Translations under genes and position numbers: made by a program
Shown: positions 1 through 5,482 of the stretch, piece by piece
Position numbering within the stretch: position 1 is the first letter of the stretch
Layout: every line of letters starts with the position of its first letter
Assembly: GCA_002434245.1 (NCBI GenBank)
Contig: DJJR01000073.1
Coordinates: 26,186-33,328, forward strand
Reading direction: 5' to 3'
Length of the DNA: 7,143 bases
From: Pelosinus fermentans
GTDB lineage: Bacteria; Bacillota; Negativicutes; DSM-13327
Notes under the pieces: generated by a model
What the model was told of the DNA's origin: nothing
Seen by the model: only the letters and a program-made list of their open reading frames with translations
Database searches by the model: none

Positions 1-63
1 TATGCGTATCTTCTCTTTATTAGCTATCTACATTATAAGCATTATGCCATCAGATGTGCGGCA

Positions 64-1014
64 CTACTCAGCAAGGGTTGATCCAAACCTTTCACTCACG
101 ATTTGAATAAGTAGCTGTGCAGCTTTAGAAATATATGCATTTTTCTGAACGGCTACACACATTGTCCAATAGGGCTCATATTTTTCACTGATATAGTAAT
201 AGGCAGGTTGATAGATACCGGGGAAAATTTGCAAGTATTGCAGCGGAACAAAGGTTACTCCAATCCCTTCACAAGAAAGCCTTCTTGCCGTTTCATAGCT
301 TTTGGTAGTCAGTATAATAATTGGATTGATATTGGCTTTTTGTAAAATAACATCCGAAACGTGCCTAATTTTTTGTTCTTTGTTCAACAAAATGAATGGC
401 TCATTAGCAAACAAAGCAAGATCTATTTGGGGGTATTCCAAATCGTTGCTATGTACGGCATATTGACGCAAAGGGTGATCCTTAGCAGTTACTAAAAGAA
501 TTGGTTCTTTAAATAGAGGATAAATATCTACATTTTTACTATGAGAATGCTTACAGAATGGAAACGTATGCATAATCGCAAAGTCAATTTCTCCTGAAGC
601 TAAAGCCTTGTCCAGCTCCGTAGAATTTCGCTCCACAATATTTACCTCTATATTGGGACATCGCTCTTTAAATTTCGGCAAAATAATCGGCAGCACATAG
701 GTTGCCAGATAAAGAGTAATGCCTAGCACAATTCTTCCCTTTTTCAAATTATTGATATCACTGACTTCAATTTCAAAATCATTATATATTTTCATGATAT
801 CAACAGCAACTTGATAATACCGCTCGCCGGCAAACGTGGGAATCAGGCCCGTATTTGTCCGCTTAAATAATTTAGTGCCAAGCTGCATTTCAATTTTCTG
901 AATACAGCTGCTAAGGGAAGGCTGAGTAAGGAATAGTTTTTTTGCAGCCTTGGAGATGCTGCGCTCCTCCATAATTATCTTAACATATAATAATTCACGT
1001 TCTGTCACAGCCAT
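64..1014 (-). CDS. LysR-family transcriptional regulator
   Basis: This 316-residue protein has the standard LysR length and layout. An N-terminal winged helix-turn-helix covers about residues 3-62, with the typical 'ISKAAKKLFLTQPSLSSCIQKIE' pattern split over residues 20-42 and the 'LGTKLFKRTNTGLIPTFAGE' wing at 45-64. A linker helix follows, then a periplasmic-binding-like effector domain at about 92-305 that opens with 'GRIVLGIT'. The ATG is preceded at a good distance by AAGGA, which supports this start. It is transcribed away from the chemotaxis receptor gene, and the 565-bp divergent region between them holds candidate operators. LysR proteins usually bind a small effector and often repress their own gene. 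The effector and targets cannot be read from the sequence, because no metabolic gene lies next to it inside the window. Family assignment is secure; function is unknown. Confidence 0.93.
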   Translation of the reverse strand: MAVTERELLYVKIIMEERSISKAAKKLFLTQPSLSSCIQKIEMQLGTKLFKRTNTGLIPTFAGERYYQVAVDIMKIYNDFEIEVSDINNLKKGRIVLGITLYLATYVLPIILPKFKERCPNIEVNIVERNSTELDKALASGEIDFAIMHTFPFCKHSHSKNVDIYPLFKEPILLVTAKDHPLRQYAVHSNDLEYPQIDLALFANEPFILLNKEQKIRHVSDVILQKANINPIIILTTKSYETARRLSCEGIGVTFVPLQYLQIFPGIYQPAYYYISEKYEPYWTMCVAVQKNAYISKAAQLLIQIVSERFGSTLAE

Positions 1015-1063
1015 TCATCTTCCTTTTCTGTTTGTCAGCCCAGCCACAAGGCTTTACACTGCC

Positions 1064-1087
1064 ATCATTCGTCCCTGCATGAATGAT
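1064..1087. repeat. 7-bp inverted repeat in the LysR leader
   Basis: ATCATTC (1064-1070) and GAATGAT (1081-1087) are perfect inverted copies with a 10-nt spacer. They would form a modest hairpin in the LysR mRNA leader or could be a protein-binding site. No U-run follows on either strand, so a terminator is unlikely. Confidence 0.3.
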
Positions 1088-1129
1088 CAGTCGGAATTTC
1101 ATCTTTCAAATATATATTTGTTTTATTCT

Positions 1130-1150
1130 GATATAGAGAAAAACTATATC
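1130..1150. promoter_or_regulatory. Inverted repeat resembling a LysR-type operator
   Basis: GATATAG and CTATATC form a perfect 7-bp inverted repeat separated by 7 nt. Its centre fits the T-N11-A rule of LysR binding sites (ATA-N9-TAT core). It lies downstream of the candidate LysR promoters and about 115 bp before the LysR start, where a bound protein could block transcription, which fits autoregulation. No binding evidence is available from sequence alone. Confidence 0.35.
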
Positions 1151-1173
1151 GGATATAAAATAATAAGTATTTG

Positions 1174-1204
1174 ATTATACCTTATCTCTATTATACAATG
1201 ACAA
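1174..1204 (-). promoter_or_regulatory. Candidate promoter(s) for the LysR gene
   Basis: Read on the minus strand, two perfect TATAAT hexamers occur, at 1190-1195 and 1174-1179. A TTGTCA-like -35 lies at 1199-1204, 19 bp from the second TATAAT, which is longer than ideal. Either would give a 5' leader of roughly 150-170 nt before the LysR start. The perfect -10 boxes are visible; which one is used is inference, and the region is so AT-rich that chance matches are possible. Confidence 0.35.
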
Positions 1205-1310
1205 CATAAAAAAATGGTAATTTTTTCACATAATATGCAATAAAATCCAACCATACTGTCATATTTTTGCAGCCTAATATGCCTTATAGCTAGCATAGCG
1301 CTAAGTATCA

Positions 1311-1340
1311 TTTATCTTTATCATTTGTAGATGCTATTAA
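1311..1340 (+). promoter_or_regulatory. Candidate promoter for the riboswitch and chemotaxis receptor
   Basis: An extended -10 element, TG at 1332-1333 followed by TATTAA at 1335-1340, lies just upstream of the aptamer. A weak TTTATC -35 is at 1311-1316 with an 18-bp spacer. Transcription would begin near 1347, only a few bases before the aptamer P1 stem, which is the expected geometry. I saw no sigma-28 (flagellar) consensus. The position supports the call more than the sequence match does. Confidence 0.33.
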
Positions 1341-1353
1341 GAGGAGACAATTT

Positions 1354-1440
1354 AAAATGGATTGGCAAACCTGCTGAAAGGCAGGGACGCAAAGCTATGG
1401 GTCTACGGTCGTTACGCGATTAAGATTGCCAGGCCGCCAT
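1354..1440 (+). ncRNA. Cyclic di-GMP-I (GEMM-I) riboswitch aptamer
   Basis: The conserved GEMM-I core is present in order. GGCAAACC lies at 1364-1371. The P2 hairpin has CCTGCT (1370-1375) pairing with GGCAGG (1380-1385), capped by a GAAA tetraloop at 1376-1379. GGGACGCAAAGC follows, then the GGGTCTACGG receptor side of P3, and the closing GCCAGGCCGCC at about 1428-1438. ATGG (1357-1360) and CCAT (1437-1440) can close P1. The base just before CAAACC is G (1365), the residue that pairs with one ligand guanine in c-di-GMP-binding members; cGAMP-binding GEMM-Ib members carry A there. The aptamer lies directly ahead of a terminator and a chemotaxis receptor, a typical target class for this riboswitch. 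I expect it to sense c-di-GMP. Confidence 0.92.
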
Positions 1441-1457
1441 GCTTATTTACGCATGCA

Positions 1458-1488
1458 GACGGCAGGGAAATTCCTGACCGTCTTTTTT
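1458..1488 (+). terminator. Intrinsic terminator, riboswitch expression platform
   Basis: GACGGCAGG (1458-1466) pairs with CCTG-A-CCGTC (1473-1482), leaving a short GAAATT loop and a single bulged A, and six T follow at 1483-1488. It starts 18 nt after the aptamer and lies about 90 nt before the receptor start codon. It would therefore act as a transcription-attenuation platform rather than as the end of another gene. Its 5' arm can also pair with the end of the aptamer (GCCG at 1433-1436), which gives a route for ligand control. Confidence 0.88.
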
Positions 1489-1529
1489 ATTGTTTAAAGA
1501 TTAATAATGAGGAGGTATGAAAAATTAAT

Positions 1530-1601
1530 ATGCCCTTTGATCAAGTCAGCTTAAGAAGCGTAAAAGGAGAGAGAAAAAAATGCAATTTATTGAGAACATG
1601 A
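1530..1601 (+). other. Possible 23-residue leader reading frame overlapping the receptor start
   Basis: A strong Shine-Dalgarno-like GGAGGT at 1511-1516 lies too far upstream to serve the receptor start at 1580. The nearest frames it could serve are a 3-codon ORF starting at 1517 and this 23-codon ORF, which ends at TGA 1599-1601 inside the receptor gene in another frame. The spacing to 1530 is about 13 nt, longer than ideal. It could couple or tune receptor translation. The peptide resembles nothing I recognise, and the frame may be chance. Confidence 0.2.
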
Positions 1602-3295
1602 AAGTCCAATTTAAATTAATAATACTAGTCTTGATCGGCTTTTTATGTATGGGGGTTATCGGATATACAGGTTATCATTATCTTAGGCAGTCAGATGCTA
1701 ATATGAATTTGATGTATACAGATCGATTGATTCCAGTTAAATTGGTAAATGAAAGTGCTACAAATGTCAGAGGATCAATCGCAGCAACAATCGAACTGAT
1801 GGTTACAACTGATGAGAAGAAGAATCAAAAGTTAAAAAGCAATATCGATAATCGATCAAACTTAATTAGGAACGCACTTGCAGATATTGAAAAAATTCCT
1901 ACAGACCCGCAAGGCAAGGAATTATTGAATAAAGTACAAAGCGCTCTGGAAAAGCAGATTTTGGCGAGAAATCAAGTTATTAAGTTGACACAGGAAAAGA
2001 AAAATGTAGAGGCTTATGCGGCATATGTTAACGAAGTAGAACCATTGACAAATGACCTTACTGGCAGCTTGCGAAATCTTATGGATTACTACACCGCATT
2101 ATCAGAGCAAATGAATGCAACCAATCATGAATCCGTTGTGAAAGCAACGCAGATTATGATTAGCATCATTCTAATGTCATCTTTACTACTAGGATTATTA
2201 GGCTGGTATATTACCAAGATCATAACAAATCCCTTACATACGATGGTATTATTTTGCAATCAATTATCTGCTGGTGATTTTAGTGATAAGCCTCGTGCAT
2301 TTGCCAGCAAAGATGAATTTGGACAATTGGCAGATGCCTTGGCAAATACACGTGCCAGTATCCGTACATTAATGCAGCATGTCAATGACTCAGCTGAGCA
2401 GGTTGCAGCCTCTTCCGAGGAACTGACTGCCAGCGCTGACCAATCATCTCAGGCTGCTAACCAGGTTGCCGAAGCCATTACCGATGTAGCCAATGGAATG
2501 GACGAACAGTTACGTGTTGCCAATGGCACCTCGGAAATTGTCATACATATGTCAGCTAGTATCCAGCAAGTCTCAAATAATACAAATCAGGTAGCTGAAC
2601 AATCATCTTTGGCAGCAGAAAAAGCCAACGAAGGTAACAAGTCCGTTGATAAGGCAGTAAATCAAATGGCTTCTATCGAGCAGACGGTCATTTCCTCTGC
2701 ACAAGTAGTTGCCAAATTGGGAGAGCGTTCCAAAGAAATTGGACAGATTGTTGATACCATTTCCAGTATTGCAGGACAAACGAATTTACTGGCTCTAAAC
2801 GCTGCCATAGAAGCTGCACGTGCAGGAGAGCAAGGACGCGGCTTTGCTGTAGTTGCAGAAGAAGTCCGTAAACTTGCGGAACAATCACAAGATGCAGCAA
2901 AACAAATTGCCTCTTTAATTGGAGAAATACAAGGAGATACCGACAAAGCTGTAGATGCCATGAATGCTGGAACCAGAGAAGTTAAAGTGGGAGCTGAAGT
3001 AGTGAACGCCTCTGGAAAAGCCTTTCAGGAAATTGCTGATTTAATATATAAAGTCTCGAATCAAATAAAAGAAATATCTGCTGAGATAGAACAAGTGTCT
3101 GTCGGAAGCCAACGAATTGTTGAATCAGTAAAACAGATCGATACCCTCAGCAGAAAAGCATCGGTTGAAGCCCAGACAGTATCGGCTGCGACCCAGGAAC
3201 AATCAGCATCAATGCAGGAAATAGCCTCATCCAGTCAAGCGTTAGCTAATTTGGCAATGACTTTACGCCAAGCAGTCGGTAAGTTTCACATTTGA
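1580..3295 (+). CDS. Methyl-accepting chemotaxis protein (4HB sensor, HAMP, MA domain)
   Basis: A complete 571-residue transmembrane chemoreceptor. TM1 is about residues 11-31. An extracytoplasmic helical sensor domain of the four-helix-bundle type spans about 35-187. TM2 is about 190-212, followed by HAMP (about 213-265) and a long coiled-coil signalling domain (about 280-571). The strongly conserved hairpin tip that contacts CheA and CheW is present at about 386-436, with '[20 protein letters not shown]' followed by '[18 protein letters not shown]'. No C-terminal CheR/CheB-tethering pentapeptide is seen; the protein ends 'VGKFHI', which is common in Bacillota receptors. The ligand is unknown because 4HB sensor domains are not diagnostic. 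AGGAGA at 1565-1570 precedes the ATG. The gene follows the c-di-GMP riboswitch and its terminator, so its transcription should depend on c-di-GMP. No other gene follows it on this strand. Confidence 0.95.
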   Translation: MQFIENMKVQFKLIILVLIGFLCMGVIGYTGYHYLRQSDANMNLMYTDRLIPVKLVNESATNVRGSIAATIELMVTTDEKKNQKLKSNIDNRSNLIRNALADIEKIPTDPQGKELLNKVQSALEKQILARNQVIKLTQEKKNVEAYAAYVNEVEPLTNDLTGSLRNLMDYYTALSEQMNATNHESVVKATQIMISIILMSSLLLGLLGWYITKIITNPLHTMVLFCNQLSAGDFSDKPRAFASKDEFGQLADALANTRASIRTLMQHVNDSAEQVAASSEELTASADQSSQAANQVAEAITDVANGMDEQLRVANGTSEIVIHMSASIQQVSNNTNQVAEQSSLAAEKANEGNKSVDKAVNQMASIEQTVISSAQVVAKLGERSKEIGQIVDTISSIAGQTNLLALNAAIEAARAGEQGRGFAVVAEEVRKLAEQSQDAAKQIASLIGEIQGDTDKAVDAMNAGTREVKVGAEVVNASGKAFQEIADLIYKVSNQIKEISAEIEQVSVGSQRIVESVKQIDTLSRKASVEAQTVSAATQEQSASMQEIASSSQALANLAMTLRQAVGKFHI

Positions 3296-3307
3296 CCTCC
3301 TCTACAT

Positions 3308-3330
3308 GCCAGCCTCTCCTTCTGGCTTTT
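3308..3330 (+). terminator. Probable intrinsic terminator of the receptor gene
   Basis: GCCAG (3308-3312) and CTGGC (3322-3326) form a 5-bp GC-rich stem with a 9-nt loop, followed by TTTT at 3327-3330. It lies 12 bp after the receptor stop codon. The stem is short and the T-run modest, so it may be leaky. Confidence 0.5.
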
Positions 3331-3357
3331 GCGATTGAGAATTTCAAACACTTTGTA

Positions 3358-3394
3358 ATAATCCACCTCATTGACTCTCAATGAGGTGGATTAT
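3358..3394. repeat. Perfect 16-bp inverted repeat between convergent genes
   Basis: The arm at 3358-3373 is the exact reverse complement of 3379-3394, with a 5-nt loop (ACTCT). The RNA from either strand would form a very stable hairpin. No T-run follows on either side, so it is not a classical intrinsic terminator. It sits between the end of the rightward receptor gene and the end of the leftward PTS operon, where a bidirectional terminator or an mRNA 3'-end protector would be expected. Confidence 0.7.
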
Positions 3395-3459
3395 GTACGC
3401 TTTACCTGGCATATCAAGGGACTGTTACTAGATTAACCCCCTATTCTTCAAAAACTCTT

Positions 3460-3879
3460 CTATCTGGAAAAACTTTTAAAAGGCACATGTTCTGCAGCCT
3501 TTGCCTGTAACAGCGTAATTAATTTGCCTTTTGCAAAAGCAATATCAGCTAGCAGTGCTGCATTTACATCCGGTCTGCTATTACCGGCGTAATATACTTT
3601 TTTATACTTTTGTTTTAAGCTCTGTACTACCTTTGCTTTATCTACACCATGTCTTCGTGAGTAAAAAGGATGGTATATATCTGGAGGCAGTAATGTAATG
3701 CCTTTGTTTTCATATTTTCCTTCATTCGAGATAATTTGTATCTCCTGTATCCCCCTAAAAGCGAGTAAACGTTCTATATAATATCTGGATCCTGCACTCA
3801 AAATCAGGAAATCGCCATCAGCCGATTTTATGTGTTCAATAAATGCAGGAATATACTCATCTAGTTTTATAACCAACAA
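3460..3879 (-). pseudogene. HAD-family phosphatase (MtnX-like), N-terminus missing
   Basis: These 139 residues match the C-terminal two thirds of an MtnX-like HAD phosphatase, normally about 215-235 residues. Motif II is 'FLILSAGSRYYIERLL' (Ser28), the motif III lysine sits in 'HGVDKAKVV' (Lys81), and motif IV is 'YYAGNSRPDVNAALLADIAF' (97-116). The N-terminal DxDGT motif, which supplies the nucleophile and acid aspartates, is absent and is not encoded upstream, where the EIIC fragment lies. Motif IV also reads GN (Asn100) where GD is usual, a one-base GAT to AAT change. It should therefore be catalytically dead. The only available start is TTG at 3877-3879. A good AGGAGG lies just before it, but those bases are ordinary Gly-Gly codons of EIIC. 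An intact version would have dephosphorylated a small phosphoester, perhaps the sugar phosphate made by this PTS (inference). Confidence 0.75.
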
Positions 3880-4201
3880 TGTATCCTCCTAACATGCCGC
3901 CTAGGAAACCAGCACCAATTGCATTTGCGATTAAGCCCATCATTAAACCCGGAGCAATACCTGGACGATCAGCAATGGAATAACTAATAGCACCTGCTAT
4001 TACCGGAACAATTAAACCCATACCAAATACACCAAGAGAAACCAGCGCATCAGCAATTGAATATACTTCTTTGTAATTTTGTATGACTGATCCTCCTGAG
4101 AGATTTCCAATGGCAATAAGGAGACCCGCTGTTACAACTAGAGGCAGCATATAAGAGATACCCGTCATTGCATGTTTTTTAAGTTGTAATTTTTTGAGCA
4201 T
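3857..4201 (-). pseudogene. PTS fructose-type EIIC, truncated after about 110 residues
   Basis: This is the N-terminal third of a fructose/mannitol-family EIIC permease. It begins with the typical 'LKKHAMTGISYMLPLVV' (residues 8-24), and the conserved 'YSIADRPGIAPGL' lies at 74-86, followed by 'GAGFLGGMLGGYIVGY' (96-111). A full EIIC has about 340-370 residues and many more membrane helices, including the sugar-binding part. Here homology ends at Tyr111 and a stop follows after Lys-Thr-Arg. The next bases encode a headless phosphatase in the +1 frame, so an internal deletion is the simplest reading. A product would have about three membrane segments and could not transport sugar. The gene has its own good Shine-Dalgarno (AGAGGAGAG) before the ATG and follows EIIB by 30 bp. 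Confidence 0.82.
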
Positions 4202-4231
4202 ACTATCTCTCCTCTAAATTTCCATATTTAA

Positions 4232-4543
4232 TTATAGTCCTAAGTCAGCCTGAATCTTTTTTATGATTGATTTTGGCGATTTAATCGCAATGTTGGTTGG
4301 AATATTGAGAATTTTTTTGCCTGCGAATCTTTCTTTACCACCAACGTTGATATCGGCTGCTACGATTACGATATCTGCATTTTTAATATCAATCTCCGTT
4401 AATTCATCCTCCGTCCCGATTGTCCCCTGGGTTTCAATGTGAATTTCATGCCCTAACTCTTTAGCCGCTTTCGTTAGTTTTTCTTTTGCAATATACGTAT
4501 GAGCAATTCCTGAAGTACAAGCTGCAATTCCTACAATCTTCAT
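4232..4543 (-). CDS. PTS fructose-type EIIB component
   Basis: A complete 103-residue EIIB of the fructose subfamily. The phosphorylation loop 'ACTSGIAHTYIAKEKL' puts the acceptor Cys at residue 9 and retains the GIAHT signature; the more common form is CPTGIAHT, so Thr-Ser here is a mild variant. Later strands ('ADIVIVAADINV', about 56-67, and 'KKILNIPTNIA', about 76-86) fit the Rossmann-like fold. In the cytoplasm it would receive phosphate from EIIA and pass it to the sugar carried by EIIC. A strong GAGGAGGG precedes the ATG. It lies 24 bp after EIIA and 30 bp before the truncated EIIC, so co-translation in one operon is expected. With its EIIC broken it has no obvious acceptor unless it pairs with a permease encoded elsewhere. 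Confidence 0.92.
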   Translation of the reverse strand: MKIVGIAACTSGIAHTYIAKEKLTKAAKELGHEIHIETQGTIGTEDELTEIDIKNADIVIVAADINVGGKERFAGKKILNIPTNIAIKSPKSIIKKIQADLGL

Positions 4544-4567
4544 AACATCCCTCCTCTCTTTTTAAAA

Positions 4568-5020
4568 TTATCTGTCTGAAAATATAGCTAAAATTTCTTC
4601 AGGTGATTTAGCCTTTAGTAACTTGGCACAAACATCATCATCTCCTAAATTACTAGCTACTTTTGCTAATATTTTTATATGAGTGCTATTCTTATCTTCA
4701 TCTGTAACCGCAAATAAAATAATAAAACGAACCGGCTTTTCATCCAAACTTTTCCAATCAATATCAGCTTTCGTTCTCCCAATAGCCAGTGATGTTTTGT
4801 TAACAAATTTTGATTTTCCATGGGGTATAGCGATACCGTTACCAATTCCAGTTGTTCCTAGTGATTCCCGGTAAAATACATCTTTTAGAAAGTTTTCCCG
4901 ATTTGATATCGCATTTACATGAAGCAATAAGTCCGTTAACTCTTCCACAGCTTCTTCTCTTGTAGCAGCCTCCATATCCAATTTGATTGTTTCACTTCTT
5001 ATTACTTTTGATAAATCCAT
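4568..5020 (-). CDS. PTS EIIA component, fructose/mannitol type
   Basis: A complete 150-residue EIIA-type-2 domain (fructose/mannitol/nitrogen family). The active-site motif 'LGTTGIGNGIAIPHGKSKFV' (54-73) places the phosphorylated histidine at His67. The following 'PVRFIILFAVTDED' strand and the C-terminal 'LLKAKSPEEILAIF' helix (134-147) complete the fold. It would take phosphate from HPr and hand it to Cys9 of the adjacent EIIB, and it may also phosphorylate the PRD regulator upstream. The ribosome site is weak (GGGG about 9 nt before the ATG). The preceding gene ends 18 bp upstream, so coupling is likely. I see no missing residues; this component looks functional. Confidence 0.93.
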   Translation of the reverse strand: MDLSKVIRSETIKLDMEAATREEAVEELTDLLLHVNAISNRENFLKDVFYRESLGTTGIGNGIAIPHGKSKFVNKTSLAIGRTKADIDWKSLDEKPVRFIILFAVTDEDKNSTHIKILAKVASNLGDDDVCAKLLKAKSPEEILAIFSDR

Positions 5021-5038
5021 AATTCTACCCCATTCCCT

Positions 5039-5482
5039 TCATTTTTTCATAAAAAAGCGCTGTACATCGATAGCACGAGTGCATTCCAGCAGATAATTCA
5101 TCGCATTTTTTGCTTCGTATAAATGATAGATCTCCATGACTATATTTTTTGCGTGCTCATAATCAGAATTGAGAATAAAAATTTTTATGCGACTGCTGTC
5201 TTCCGTATTGTTCAAGATTTGAATTGCAAGACGCTTACTATTGGAATTTCCAGCCAGGAATATCTGTATTTTTTTGCCGAAATCAACTTCATAAAACACT
5301 AATTTTTGTGCATTATTCTTTTCTAAATCATTAATAATGACTACATCTTCTGCGTTCATGTAAATATCAGCAGCAGAATTTAATTTTTCAAGATTTTCTA
5401 GTTGCAAATCTTGCTTTGTATTTTCAAATGAATCTTCAATCAAGATGTTCTTAATATTTTTTATTTTTAATGTCTTTTTCAT
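5039..5482 (-). CDS. Protein with a possible degenerate HPr-like domain
   Basis: A 147-residue protein I cannot name with confidence. Residues about 46-124 align by eye with HPr. 'VVIIND' would be strand 1, 'NAQKLVFYEVDFGKKIQI' covers helix 1 and strand 2, 'NSKRL' (81-85) corresponds to HPr NxKSI, and 'IKIFILNSDYEHAKNIVMEI' fits the last strand and helix. In that alignment the catalytic His15 site is Glu54, Arg17 is Asn56, and the regulatory Ser46 is Arg84, so it could not carry phosphate. The first 45 and last 23 residues match nothing I know. An alternative is a decayed EIIA-like C-terminal domain of the neighbouring regulator, which normally occupies this spot; no PHG motif is seen. The start has no Shine-Dalgarno and overlaps the regulator by 32 bp in the +1 frame, so it depends on coupling or was once part of that gene. 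Confidence 0.55.
   Translation of the reverse strand: MKKTLKIKNIKNILIEDSFENTKQDLQLENLEKLNSAADIYMNAEDVVIINDLEKNNAQKLVFYEVDFGKKIQIFLAGNSNSKRLAIQILNNTEDSSRIKIFILNSDYEHAKNIVMEIYHLYEAKNAMNYLLECTRAIDVQRFFMKK

Noticed and set aside
32..60. TATAAT on the minus strand just past the LysR stop, as a promoter for a gene beyond the left edge
   Set aside because: No -35-like hexamer lies at the right spacing, and no gene is visible in the 63 bases available.
558..572. A full match to the CcpA cre consensus (ATGGAAACGTATGCA)
   Set aside because: It lies deep inside the LysR coding region, over 440 bp from that gene's start and far from the PTS operon. The degenerate consensus can match by chance.
950..1174. 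Rightward open frame of 74 codons
   Set aside because: It overlaps the LysR start on the opposite strand, has no ribosome site, and its translation resembles no protein.
1354..1440. Possibility that the aptamer is a GEMM-Ib (3',3'-cGAMP) riboswitch
   Set aside because: cGAMP-binding members carry A at the ligand-contacting position just before the CNAAACC core; here it is G1365, as in c-di-GMP binders. The neighbour is a chemoreceptor, not an extracellular electron transfer gene.
2662..2961. Leftward open frames within the chemoreceptor gene
   Set aside because: They are antisense shadows of the highly conserved MCP signalling domain. The low-complexity Ser/Ala composition reflects that region's codons.
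4683..4874. Rightward open frame of 63 codons inside EIIA
   Set aside because: It runs antisense across the conserved EIIA active-site region and has no independent support.
5451..5482. Programmed -1 frameshift joining the regulator to the next gene
   Set aside because: The second frame is +1 relative to the regulator, so a -1 slip would not reach it. No pause structure is evident.
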